Below, in pieces: positions 15,622 to 24,301 of a DNA stretch of 64,000 bases. The notes under the pieces were generated by a model that saw only the letters and a list, made by a program, of their open reading frames with translations, searched no databases and was not told where the DNA came from. Location of the stretch: positions 1 to 64,000 of the forward strand of contig NZ_LR882982.1 of NCBI RefSeq assembly GCF_904831005.1, in the 5' to 3' direction. The position numbers and the translations under genes were made by a program. Every line of letters begins with the position of its first letter. Positions within the stretch are counted from its first letter, which is position 1. This DNA is from Microbacterium hydrocarbonoxydans. GTDB taxonomy: Bacteria; Actinomycetota; Actinomycetes; Actinomycetales; Microbacteriaceae.

Positions 15622-17343
15622 TCAGGCGGTGGCGGGCACGACGGATGCCGCGCGGTAGGCGCGCCAGCCGCCGAAGGCGGTGATGTCTCGTTCGGTGAGG
15701 TCGACGGATGCCGTGAAGCCGAGCACCGTGGAGCCGTCGGAGAGTTCGATCTCGCCGAGCGCGAGGGGAGCGGCGATGCTGCGCAGCAGCGTCGACAGTG
15801 CGAGGGGCGACAGGCGCCACAGCTCGCCGGGAAGCTCCGCGCCTTCGGTCGAGCGGATGACGGCCGGCCGCTCGACCGCGCCTTCGACCACCAGCATCCG
15901 GAACCTGTCCGAGGTGCGAACCTCGCCGATGAGCCGGGCGCCGAGAGCCTGCAGCTGCGGGTTGAGCGGTTCGCCGCTCAGGTGCGCCCCGAAGACGGCC
16001 ACGTCGACGCTCGGGGTGTCGAGCGCGGCATCCGGCTCGGACTCGCCGAGAAGGCGGGCCGCGAGATCGAGCGCGACCTGGTCGTGGAACTTCGGCGTCA
16101 CGATCGAGACGCCGAAGTGGCCCTCGCCGGCGACCTCGCCCGTCGGCACGGCGACGGCGGCCATGTCCATGAGGTTCACGAAGTTCGTGAAGGTGCCGAC
16201 GGTGCTGTTCACGCCGATCGGGTCGGCCGCGACCTCGGCGACGGTCGGGTGGATCGGCGCGGTCGGGATGATCAGGGCGTCCGTGCCGTCGAGCACCTCT
16301 CGGGCCAGGCGGGTCGCGGCGGCGACGGCCTGCTGGGCGTCGATCACCGTCGTGCCGTCGATCTCTGCGGCGCGGGCGGCGATTGCGGCGACCGAGGGAT
16401 CAGCCTGCTCGGGGTGTGCGGCGAGGAAGGCCCCGTACGACCAGGCCCGCTCGCTGACCAGGCCGCCGCCGTAGAGCAGGCGGGCGGTGGCGAGGAACGG
16501 AGCGATGTCGATCGTGCGGGTCTCGGCGCCCAGCGCCTCGAAGCGCGCGATCGTCTCGTCGAATGCCGCCAGGACTGCCGGCGAGAGAGCGGCGAGGTCG
16601 GCGCGTCGGGGCACGGCGATCACGGGTCGAGGCGGTGCCGCCTGCGGGGCGTCGAGGGCCCACGGCCTGCTCTTCGGGTCGCTCGTGGAGGGGCCGGCGA
16701 TGACCGACATCACGCGGGCGGCGAGTCCGGTGGTACGGGTGAAGACCGAGACGGTGTCGTACGAGGGAGATGCCGGGAGCACTCCGTCGAGAGGCAGCAG
16801 TCCGAGGGTGGGCTTCACACCGAGGATGCCGTTGAAGGCGGCCGGAACCCGCCCCGAGCCCGCGGTATCGGTGCCGAGCGAGAAGTCGACGAGGTCGTGC
16901 CCGACCGCGGCGCCGGATCCCGAGCTCGATCCGCCGGCGACACGCTGGGGGTCGAGCGCGCTCGTGACGACGCCGTAGGGGCTGCGTGTTCCGACGAGTC
17001 CGGTGGCGAACTGATCCATGTTCGTCTTGCCGATCAGGATGGCGCCGGCATCGAGCAGCCGTGTGACGACGGTCGCGCTGCGCACGGGCACGCGAGTGAA
17101 GGCGGGGTGGGCGGCGGTGGTCGGAATGCCGGCCACATCGATGTTGTCTTTGACGGCGAACGTCAGTCCGGCGAGGGGGAGAGCCGGTCCCGCGGCGACG
17201 CGAGCGCGCACGCCCTCGGCATCCGCCTGGATCTCCGCAGCGCTGCGGCGGGTGATCCAGATGCTGGCGGGCGCGGCGTCCAGTGCGGTCAGCAGCGCCG
17301 CGACATCGGCGGAGACGGACTCGGAGGAAGAGAGGGAGATCAT
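15622..17343 (-). CDS. atzF: Allophanate hydrolase (amidase signature family)
   Basis: 573-aa enzyme that hydrolyses allophanate to ammonia and CO2, the last step of urea, biuret and cyanurate use. The amidase-signature triad is visible: Lys65 in FAVKDNID, cis-Ser140 in GGSSSGSG and nucleophile Ser163 in GTDTAGSGR. Residues from about 445 onward form the C-terminal allophanate hydrolase domain (VAVFGAHLSGEPLNPQL...GTRLIGEVRTSDRFRM-like). The start overlaps the GntR gene stop (ATGA). No urea or guanidine carboxylase or biuret hydrolase is encoded nearby, so the source of allophanate must be elsewhere. Confidence 0.92.
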   Translation of the reverse strand: MISLSSSESVSADVAALLTALDAAPASIWITRRSAAEIQADAEGVRARVAAGPALPLAGLTFAVKDNIDVAGIPTTAAHPAFTRVPVRSATVVTRLLDAGAILIGKTNMDQFATGLVGTRSPYGVVTSALDPQRVAGGSSSGSGAAVGHDLVDFSLGTDTAGSGRVPAAFNGILGVKPTLGLLPLDGVLPASPSYDTVSVFTRTTGLAARVMSVIAGPSTSDPKSRPWALDAPQAAPPRPVIAVPRRADLAALSPAVLAAFDETIARFEALGAETRTIDIAPFLATARLLYGGGLVSERAWSYGAFLAAHPEQADPSVAAIAARAAEIDGTTVIDAQQAVAAATRLAREVLDGTDALIIPTAPIHPTVAEVAADPIGVNSTVGTFTNFVNLMDMAAVAVPTGEVAGEGHFGVSIVTPKFHDQVALDLAARLLGESEPDAALDTPSVDVAVFGAHLSGEPLNPQLQALGARLIGEVRTSDRFRMLVVEGAVERPAVIRSTEGAELPGELWRLSPLALSTLLRSIAAPLALGEIELSDGSTVLGFTASVDLTERDITAFGGWRAYRAASVVPATA

Positions 17344-18095
17344 CGGTGCGGGTCCAATCCGGGGTTCATGTGGGAGATCTGCATGGCGCGGGCGGCGCGA
17401 GCCTCGACGATCGACTGCGACTGGCCGACGTGTGTGCGCAGGAAGTCGCGGGCTTCGCGGAGGCGCCCGGTGAGCACGAGTTCGAGGATCTCGAGGTGCT
17501 CGGTGATGGTCGCGTCGACCCGGTCCTGGGTGAGGTAGTCGTGCATGCGGATCGGGCGGATGCGGCGGTTCACGCGCTCCAACGCCTGGACCAGCTCGCG
17601 GTTGCCCGCGGCGCCCAGGAGGGCTGTGTGGAAGTGCTCGTCGGCGTCGACGAAACCGGGATCGGGGGTGATGCCGGTCTCGAGCCGTGTGACCCAGAGG
17701 TCCTGCTCGGCGGTGAGCTGGCTGCGCTCGTGCGCGATCGTCGGATCGGCGATGGCGCGATCGATGCCCTGCGACTCCAGCAGGATGCGCAGCTCGTAGA
17801 GGTCTGTGAACTCCTCGAGCGTGGGCATGTAGCGGTACAGCGCTCCGTCACGCTTGACGAGGAGGCCGTCTGCTTCGAGCCGCGCCAGGGCATCGCGCAC
17901 CGGCGTGCGTGAGAGCTCGAAGCGCTCGGCGACGTTCTCTTCGGTGAAGCGGTGGAAGGGCGAGTAGAGCGCGGTGAGCAGCTCGGTTCGCAGCTGCTCG
18001 TAGACGCGGATGCGGGCGGGAAGCCGGCGCTCCGAGCCCGGATCCTGCGATGTGGCCAATGATGTATCCATTGCTGGACATCGTTCGGTATCCAT
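17340..18095 (-). CDS. GntR-family (FCD) transcriptional regulator
   Basis: 251-aa regulator with a winged helix-turn-helix at about residues 28-95 (RFTEENVAERFELSRTPVRDALARLEADGLL) and an all-helical FCD ligand domain from about 100 (YELRILLESQGIDRAI...DADEHFHTALLGAAGNREL...HLEILELVLTGRLREARDFLRTHV). It is first in, and coupled to, the allophanate hydrolase/ABC operon, so it probably controls its own operon in response to a pathway metabolite. ATGGATAC is repeated 24 bp apart over two in-frame ATGs (18095 and 18071). Either may be the true start, and the repeat could be an autoregulatory site. Confidence 0.87.
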   Translation of the reverse strand: MDTERCPAMDTSLATSQDPGSERRLPARIRVYEQLRTELLTALYSPFHRFTEENVAERFELSRTPVRDALARLEADGLLVKRDGALYRYMPTLEEFTDLYELRILLESQGIDRAIADPTIAHERSQLTAEQDLWVTRLETGITPDPGFVDADEHFHTALLGAAGNRELVQALERVNRRIRPIRMHDYLTQDRVDATITEHLEILELVLTGRLREARDFLRTHVGQSQSIVEARAARAMQISHMNPGLDPHR

Positions 18096-18159
18096 GTTTC
18101 GGCGGTGTATCTGCGTCGTGCTCCCCGCGTTACGTTCTTCTCACATCCGACGCGTCCCC

Positions 18160-18620
18160 GGTCGTCGAGTGGGGTCCCGGTCGTCGAGCGAGACGAAACG
18201 TGCCGCGTCTGACGTTTCGTCTCAGTCGACTTCGTCGTCTTCGCTCAACGACCGGGACTCCCCGGTCGTCGAGCGGGGCCCAGCGGAGCGGTTTTCGTTC
18301 CCGGTCGTTGAGCGAGCCCGGCGCAGCCGAGCGAGACGAAACGTGGTGAGGTTTCGAGGTCGGCTTCTGACGTTTCGTCTCAGTCGACTTCGTCGTCTTC
18401 GCTCAACGACCGGGACTCCCCGGTCGTCGAGCGGGGCCCGCGGAGCGGTTTCCGCTCCCGGTCGTTGAGCGAGCCCGGCGCAGTCGAGCGAGACGAAACG
18501 TGGTGAGGTTTCGAGGTCGGCTTCTGACGTTTCGTCTCAGTCGACTTCGTCGTCTTCGCTCAACGACCGGGGTCCGCCGTGTGGAGCGGCCCGAGTTGAA
18601 ACGCCCGGCATCCGCTCAAC
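18160..18620. repeat. Family A palindromic repeat cluster, about 157-bp units
   Basis: The 538-bp gap between the GntR gene and the upstream Lrp gene is largely filled by three successive family A units. Each has GGTCGTTGAGCGAGCCCGG, GAGCGAGACGAAACG, a short centre, CGTTTCGTCTCAGTCGACTT and CGTCTTCGCTCAACGACCGG. The junction ACCGGGACTCCCCGGTCGTC recurs at 18251 and 18409, a period of 158 bp, and the final arm ends near 18572. Left and right arms are self-complementary. The first 65 bp (18096-18160) should hold the GntR promoter. Confidence 0.85.
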
Positions 18621-18633
18621 GACCAGAAGGCCG

Positions 18634-19635
18634 TCAGATCAGCAGCGGCACGACCTCGCCCGAGGCCCTGCCGTCGGGGTGCAGCAGATGCCCGAGGTGC
18701 TTGGTGGTGCGCAGCACGACCGAGCGGTCGGCGATGCTGACCCCGGGCAGACGCTCTTCGATGATCGCCTCCATGCGACCGACGTCCTGCAGGGTGCGTA
18801 GCCACACGGCCATGATCACGTTGTACTCGCCGACCGTGTTCGCCACGAGACGCACCTCTTCGATGCGCCCGAGCTGCACACCGATGCGGGCTGCCATCGC
18901 GGCCGGCACGCGCAGGAAGTACCACGCGTAGATCGGCCATGGCGTGTAGCGGCGGGCCACGTCGACGCGGATCGCCAGCCGACCGGACTCCCGCATCTCG
19001 GCGATCGCGTCGCGCACCCGGCGCGGGGCCATGCCCAGCCGGGTCGCGAGGTCGGTCACCCCGACGCGGCCGTCGTAGGCGAGTTCGGCGGCGATCGCCG
19101 CACGCTGCTCCGCCGACATGCGCACGGCGCCGGCCGGTGCTCGCCGCTCCAGCGCCTCGACCTGCGTGACCTCTGCGGCCGAGAGCGCGCGCAGGCGCCA
19201 GCCCCGAGCGTCGCGCACCGTCTCGGAGACCAGATGCGTGCGCATGGCGCGCACCCCGGCGACGCCGCGGATGCGCTCGAGAGTCCAGACCGCCAGCGCC
19301 TCGGCATCCGGCACTGCGAGCGTGAGGAAGATGTCTCGCCCGCCGGCTGTCAGGTCGATCGTGAACGCCTCGGCGTCGGCTCCGATGGTCTCTGCGACCG
19401 ACAGCGTCTCGCCGGGGCTGCACTCGATCTCGATGAGCACGAGCGTCGCGGGGGCGCCGGCGCCGTAGCCCGTGACGTACACGATCCCCTCGGCGACGAG
19501 GCGCGCCCAGCGTCGCGAGAGCGTGCCGGCATCGGCGCCGACGATCGGGGCGAGGGCGCTCCAGCTGGCTCTCGGACTGACCTGCACGGCGTGGATCAGC
19601 CGCTGATCGAGGTCATCCAATGCGATTTCCGGCAT
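18634..19635 (-). CDS. Lrp/AsnC-family regulator with two HTH halves
   Basis: 333-aa regulator with a tandem arrangement of two Lrp-like modules. The first HTH is at about residues 5-55 (LDDLDQRLIHAVQVSPRASWSALAPIVG), followed by a ligand-type domain. A second HTH is at about 165-215 (LAYDGRVGVTDLATRLGMAPRRVRDAIAEM), with a second AsnC-type domain (VRLVANTVGEYNVIMAVWLRT). The ATG at 19635 has GGAAAGG upstream. It is divergent from the MFS - peptidase - serine dehydratase operon and probably controls it in response to an amino acid or peptide. Confidence 0.88.
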   Translation of the reverse strand: MPEIALDDLDQRLIHAVQVSPRASWSALAPIVGADAGTLSRRWARLVAEGIVYVTGYGAGAPATLVLIEIECSPGETLSVAETIGADAEAFTIDLTAGGRDIFLTLAVPDAEALAVWTLERIRGVAGVRAMRTHLVSETVRDARGWRLRALSAAEVTQVEALERRAPAGAVRMSAEQRAAIAAELAYDGRVGVTDLATRLGMAPRRVRDAIAEMRESGRLAIRVDVARRYTPWPIYAWYFLRVPAAMAARIGVQLGRIEEVRLVANTVGEYNVIMAVWLRTLQDVGRMEAIIEERLPGVSIADRSVVLRTTKHLGHLLHPDGRASGEVVPLLI

Positions 19636-19660
19636 CCGATGTGCCTTTCCGTCCGATTTC

Positions 19661-19677
19661 ATGCACTCGCGAGGCAT
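19661..19677. promoter_or_regulatory. Candidate operator between Lrp gene and MFS operon
   Basis: ATGCACTCGCGAGGCAT contains the perfect 8-bp palindrome CTCGCGAG flanked by ATGC and GCAT. It sits in the 117-bp divergent promoter region. Autoregulation by the adjacent Lrp-type protein is a reasonable but untested reading. Confidence 0.3.
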
Positions 19678-19752
19678 CTTATCGACGCTTTCCTAAAGTC
19701 TCTCCCACCCGACCCGTTCTCTTGCTCTACCGATCCTTCGCAAGGAGTCCTC

Positions 19753-21249
19753 ATGGCCGTCACCGCACCGCCTGGCAAGACCATCTCCGGCCGCACCGCC
19801 CTTCGCGGCGCCGTCGGCTTCCTCGTCGTCATGGAACTCGGTTCCGGCATGCTGCAGGGCTGGTACCCGGTGCTGCTCGCCGCGATCGGCGAGGAGTTCG
19901 GGGTGGGCGCCGCGCAGCTCAACTGGGTCAGCGCGGCCTACATGCTCGCGACCGTCGTCTGCGTGCCGATCCTCGCCAAGCTCGGCGACCGATACGGCCA
20001 CAAGAAGCTGCTGCTGATCTCGACCGCCCTCGTCGCCCTCGGATCGATCGTGGTCGCGATCGCACCGAGCTACGAGCTCTTCCTGGTCGGCCGCGCTCTG
20101 CAGGCGCCGCTCGCCGCCTTCCTGCCGCTGGAGTTCGCGATCGTCCGCGATCGCGACGAGAAGTCCGCGGGCCGATCCATCGGAAAGCTCGTCGGCGCGC
20201 TCACATTCGGCGCAGCTCTCGGAGCGCTGGGATCCGGCCTGCTGTTCGGCGCGATCGGCGACCTGCGCATCGTGCTCTGGATGCCCGCGATCTTCCTTCT
20301 CATCTGCGTGCCTGTCGTGGCGTTCCTGGTGCCCGAGACCACCGTGCGCGCGGCCGGCAAGACCGACTGGCTCGGCGCCTCGCTGCTCGGCATCGGACTC
20401 CTCGCCGCGCTGGGCGGCATCTCGAACGCCTCGGCGTGGGGCTGGACGAACCCGATCACGTGGGTCGCGATCCTCGGCGGTGTCGCTCTGCTCGTCGTCT
20501 GGGTCATGGTCGAGAAGCGCGTCGCGCACCCTCTCATCGACATCGCCCTGCTGGCCAAGGGCGGCATCGGACTGCCGATCATCATCGCGTTCCTCTTCGG
20601 CGCCCAGCTCTTCGGCGGGCAGACCGCCTCCAGCGTCTACGTGCTCAGCGATCCGGATGCCGTCGGCTTCGGTCTCGGATTCACGGCCGCCACGGTCGGC
20701 GTGATCTCGCTGGCGGCTGCGCTGTCGGCCTTCCTCGCCTCGATCGTCGGAGACCGCGTGGCCGGCCGCATCGGAGCGAAGGGTGCGATCGTGCTCGGCG
20801 GCGTGCTGGTCGGGGGCAGCTACCTCGCCTTCCTCGCCGCCCCGACCGTCGTCGCGGTGTTCGTCGGCGCCATGGTGGTCGCAGGACTCGGCAACGGCCT
20901 GCTCATCTCGGTGCTGCCGACGATCGTGGTGCGCCGCGCTCCTGCCGATTCGGTGGGCATCGCCTCGGCCCTCTACAACACTTCGCGCACCGCCGCCGGA
21001 GCCGTCGCGGGCGCCGTGTTCGCCCTGGTCATGGGCAGCTTCCTCATGACCGTCGGCACCGGTGACACCGCCGTGACCACCACCTCGTTCGACGGATACG
21101 TCGCGGTGTGGAGCATCTGCGTGGCCATCGGCGCAGCGATCGCCGTGCTCGCGCTCTTCCTCCGCGTGCCCCGCCCGGTTGTCGAGGAACCCATTCCCGT
21201 CCCCGCCGTCACCACGGCCGACCCCGTTCTCGAAGGAGAAACCGCATGA
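19753..21249 (+). CDS. MFS transporter, 14-TM DHA2-like
   Basis: 498-aa major facilitator with about 14 membrane helices. The loop 2-3 motif is LAKLGDRYGHKKLLLI and the antiporter-type helix is near GRALQAPLAAFLPLEFAI. AAGGAG lies 5 nt before the ATG at 19753. Its stop overlaps the M20 peptidase start (ATGA). With a peptidase and L-serine dehydratase downstream, it may move an amino-acid conjugate or dipeptide rather than a drug. Confidence 0.9.
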   Translation: MAVTAPPGKTISGRTALRGAVGFLVVMELGSGMLQGWYPVLLAAIGEEFGVGAAQLNWVSAAYMLATVVCVPILAKLGDRYGHKKLLLISTALVALGSIVVAIAPSYELFLVGRALQAPLAAFLPLEFAIVRDRDEKSAGRSIGKLVGALTFGAALGALGSGLLFGAIGDLRIVLWMPAIFLLICVPVVAFLVPETTVRAAGKTDWLGASLLGIGLLAALGGISNASAWGWTNPITWVAILGGVALLVVWVMVEKRVAHPLIDIALLAKGGIGLPIIIAFLFGAQLFGGQTASSVYVLSDPDAVGFGLGFTAATVGVISLAAALSAFLASIVGDRVAGRIGAKGAIVLGGVLVGGSYLAFLAAPTVVAVFVGAMVVAGLGNGLLISVLPTIVVRRAPADSVGIASALYNTSRTAAGAVAGAVFALVMGSFLMTVGTGDTAVTTTSFDGYVAVWSICVAIGAAIAVLALFLRVPRPVVEEPIPVPAVTTADPVLEGETA

Positions 21250-22490
21250 CCCTCGCCGATCCCTCCACCCGCACACTGCTCGACCTCGCCGAGGCGAAGC
21301 AGCGCAGCGCAGACGCCGTGCACGCCTGGGAGCAGCGGCTCGTCGAGATCAGCCACGAGATCCACGCCGATCCCGAGATCGCGTTCGAAGAGGTGCGGGC
21401 GGCGAACCTGGTCGCGGCCGCTCTGCGCGATGCGGGCTTCACCGCCACCGTCGGCGCATTCGGCGTCGAGACCGCCATCGACGCCACCTTCGGCGACGGG
21501 GAGTTCGTGGTGGCGATCTGCGCCGAGTACGACGCTCTTCCCGGCATCGGCCATGCCTGCGGGCACAACGTCATCGCCGCCGCCGGCCTCGGGGCGGCGA
21601 TCGCACTCGCGGCCATCGCCGACGACGCAGGCCTCACGGTCAAGCTGCTCGGCACGCCTGCTGAAGAGCATGGCGGCGGCAAGGTGCTCATGCTCGAGGG
21701 CGGGGCGTGGGAAGACGCCACGGTGTCGCTGATGGTGCACGGCGCGCCCGGCATCGACATCCGCTGTGAGAACTTTGCGACGCAGGCCGTCGACCGCTTC
21801 CAGATCACCTACACCGGGCGGCCCGCGCATGCCGCGGCGGCTCCCGACAAGGGCGTGAACGCGCTGGATGCCGCGACCGTGGCGCTCACCGCGATCGGGC
21901 TGCTCCGTCAGCAGCTGCCCGGAACCGTGCGCACCGCGGCCGTGATCACGCAGGGCGGTGAGGTGACGAACATCATCCCCGCGCGCGCCGTGCTGCAGGC
22001 CGAGGTGCGCTCGTTCGACCTCGACGAGCTGCGCGACGCCAAGCGACGGGTGATGGCGTGCTTCGAAGCGGGCGCGCTCGCCACGGGATGCTCGTGGGAG
22101 CAGGTGCGCACCGAGCCGCGCTACGACCCGCTGCTGCAGGAGCCCCTGCTCGCCGACGCATGGAACGACGCGCTGACCGAGCTCGGCCGCGAGCCGATCG
22201 CGTTCTCCGGAGCAGCGGGTGGATCGACCGACATGGGCAACGTCTCGCAGGTGGTGCCGTCGATCCACCCCGGCATCGCGATCATCGGATCGACGTCGGC
22301 CCCGCACACTGAAGGTTTCGCTGCGGATGCGGCGACGCCCGCCGCCGACCGCGCGGTCGTCGACGCGGCGATCGGCCTCGCGTGGGCCGCGGCCACGGCA
22401 GCGCTCACGCCGGAGTCCCGCTCCGATCTGCTCGCTCGACAGGCGGCGCGGCCGGTCGGAGCGACGACCCACCCGCAGGGCGAGGAGTGA
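21246..22490 (+). CDS. M20-family metallopeptidase/amidohydrolase
   Basis: 414-aa zinc amidohydrolase of the M20 group, similar in layout to AbgB/PM20D-type enzymes that cleave N-acyl or aminoacyl amide bonds. Metal and catalytic motifs are AEYDALPGIGHACGHN and TPAEEHGGGK. The lid/dimer domain (about 185-300) includes the GRPAHAAAAPDKGVNALD loop, and the last metal His is in STSAPHTEGF. It is coupled by ATGA to the MFS gene upstream and by GTGA to serine dehydratase downstream. It may release serine from an imported conjugate. Confidence 0.9.
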   Translation: MTLADPSTRTLLDLAEAKQRSADAVHAWEQRLVEISHEIHADPEIAFEEVRAANLVAAALRDAGFTATVGAFGVETAIDATFGDGEFVVAICAEYDALPGIGHACGHNVIAAAGLGAAIALAAIADDAGLTVKLLGTPAEEHGGGKVLMLEGGAWEDATVSLMVHGAPGIDIRCENFATQAVDRFQITYTGRPAHAAAAPDKGVNALDAATVALTAIGLLRQQLPGTVRTAAVITQGGEVTNIIPARAVLQAEVRSFDLDELRDAKRRVMACFEAGALATGCSWEQVRTEPRYDPLLQEPLLADAWNDALTELGREPIAFSGAAGGSTDMGNVSQVVPSIHPGIAIIGSTSAPHTEGFAADAATPAADRAVVDAAIGLAWAAATAALTPESRSDLLARQAARPVGATTHPQGEE

Positions 22491-23878
22491 CCACGCTAAC
22501 CTCTGAGACCGGTGCCCGCAGCAGCGTCTATGTCTCGGCGTTCGACCTGTTCTCGATCGGCATCGGCCCCTCGTCGTCACACACGGTGGGGCCGATGCGG
22601 GCAGGCCTCGACTTCGCTGGGCGCGTGCTGGCGCAGCATCCGAATGGCCCTCGTCGTGTGGAAGTGGTGTTGTACGGGTCACTCGCCGCGACCGGACTCG
22701 GCCATGGAACACCGGATGCCGTCGTCGCGGGGTTGGCCGGTCTCGACCCCGAGACCTGCGATCCGGCATCCGTGCGCGGAGCGTGGTCGGGGCATCCGGC
22801 GGGATCGCCGCTGCTGTTCGGCGGCGTCGTGCCGGTGGTGTTCGACAGCTCCGATGTCGTGCTCGATCCGTTCACCCGGCAGCCGGGGCACCCGAACACT
22901 CTGGTGATCCGGGCGTTCGGTCTTGGCGGGGCGTCGATCGCGGAGGAGACGTACCTCTCGGTGGGAGGCGGATTCATCCAGCGCGTCGGCGAGGTCGTCG
23001 AGAGCCTGGTCGCGGCTGACGGGATGCCGTCGTTCCGCACCGCTGCGGAGCTGCTCTCGCTGTGCGGTGATGGTCGGTCGATCGCTGACGTCGCCCGGGC
23101 CGGGGAAGTGGCTCTGCGCAGCGACGATGCCATCGACGCGGGGTTGGACGCGATCTGGAACGCCATGCGCGAGTGCGTCGAGGCGGGGCTGGATGCGGAG
23201 GGAGTGCTGCCGGGTGGGCTTCGCGTGCCCCGGCGGGCGCGCTCCATGCGCGGCAGCATCCTGCGTGCGGAAGAGGCCGGACGCCCCGTCACCTCCGACT
23301 GGCTGCAGGCGTTCGCGCTCGCTGTGAACGAGGAGAACGCGGGGGGCGGACGCGTGGTCACCGCGCCCACGAACGGTGCCGCCGGCATCCTGCCCGCTGT
23401 GCTCATGTACTACTCGCGGTTCGAGCCGGGTGCGGATGCCGAGGGGGTGCGGGCCTTCCTGCTGACCGCCGCCGCGATCGGCTCGCTCATCAAGGCGAAC
23501 GCGTCGATCTCGGGTGCCGAGGGCGGATGCCAGGCCGAAGTCGGGTCCGCGTGCGCGATGGCGGCCGCGGGGTTGTGCGCCGTGCTGGGCGGCACCCCGC
23601 AGCAGGTCGAGAACGCGGCAGAGATCGCGATGGAGCACCACCTCGGGCTCACGTGCGACCCGATCGCGGGTCTCGTGCAGATTCCCTGCATCGAGCGCAA
23701 CGCCGTCGCCGCGTCAACCGCCGTCACGGCGGCCCGCCTCGCCTTGCACGGTGACGGCAGCCACGTGGTGTCGCTCGATGCCGTGATCGAGACGATGCGC
23801 CAGACCGGCGCCGACATGAGCGACAAGTACAAGGAGACGAGCCGCGGTGGGCTCGCGGTGAACGTCGTGGAGTGCTGA
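22487..23878 (+). CDS. sdaA: L-serine ammonia-lyase (single-chain, iron-sulfur)
   Basis: 463-aa L-serine dehydratase that converts L-serine to pyruvate and ammonia. The N-terminal beta domain has FSIGIGPSSSHTVGPMRAG. The C-terminal alpha domain carries the Fe-S cysteines in GGCQAEVGSACAMAAAG, HHLGLTCDPIAGLVQIPCIERN, and ends with MSDKYKETSRGGLAVNVVEC. The GTG at 22487 overlaps the M20 stop. It is the last gene of a three-gene operon, so carbon and nitrogen from the operon's substrate probably enter metabolism as pyruvate and ammonia. Confidence 0.95.
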   Translation: MTTLTSETGARSSVYVSAFDLFSIGIGPSSSHTVGPMRAGLDFAGRVLAQHPNGPRRVEVVLYGSLAATGLGHGTPDAVVAGLAGLDPETCDPASVRGAWSGHPAGSPLLFGGVVPVVFDSSDVVLDPFTRQPGHPNTLVIRAFGLGGASIAEETYLSVGGGFIQRVGEVVESLVAADGMPSFRTAAELLSLCGDGRSIADVARAGEVALRSDDAIDAGLDAIWNAMRECVEAGLDAEGVLPGGLRVPRRARSMRGSILRAEEAGRPVTSDWLQAFALAVNEENAGGGRVVTAPTNGAAGILPAVLMYYSRFEPGADAEGVRAFLLTAAAIGSLIKANASISGAEGGCQAEVGSACAMAAAGLCAVLGGTPQQVENAAEIAMEHHLGLTCDPIAGLVQIPCIERNAVAASTAVTAARLALHGDGSHVVSLDAVIETMRQTGADMSDKYKETSRGGLAVNVVEC

Positions 23879-23894
23879 GGCCACCCCGCTCCCG

Positions 23895-24250
23895 CTCTCG
23901 GTCGTTGAGCGAGCCCGGCGGAGCCGAGCGAGACGAAACGTGGTGACGTTCTGAGGTCGGCTCGCGACGTTTCGTCTCAGTCGACTTCGTCGTCTTCGCT
24001 CAACGACCGGGATTCGTCGGTCGTTGAGCGAGCCCGGCGCAGGCCCGTCCTCCCCGGTCGTTGAGCGAGCCCGGCGGAGCCGAGCGAGACGAAACGTGGT
24101 GAGGTTTCGAGGTCGGCTTCCGACGTTTCGTCTCAGTCGACTTCGTCGTCTTCGCTCAACGACCGGGACCCTCCGCCCTTCGTCGTCTTCGCTCAACGAC
24201 CGGGACCCGTCGGTCGTCGTCTTCGCTCGACGAGCGCGCCCCCCGTCTCC
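23895..24250. repeat. Family A palindromic repeat cluster between convergent genes
   Basis: Fills the 423-bp gap between sdaA and the GH85 gene. Two nearly complete units (GGTCGTTGAGCGAGCCCGG, GAGCGAGACGAAACGTGGTG, CGTTTCGTCTCAGTCGACTT, CGTCTTCGCTCAACGACCGG) are followed by truncated right arms (CTTCGTCGTCTTCGCTCAAC at about 24180, and a shorter one near 24220). Long hairpins here could terminate transcription from both sides. Confidence 0.85.
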
Positions 24251-24301
24251 CACCGCCCCTCGGGGAGCGGAGCGAGACGGAGGGCGCTCTACAGTCGCGG
24301 G

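Noticed and set aside
18160..18620. Possible CRISPR array (regularly spaced repeats)
   Set aside because: Units are about 157 bp, themselves palindromic, without short unique spacers, and no cas gene is present. They belong to the dispersed family A repeats.
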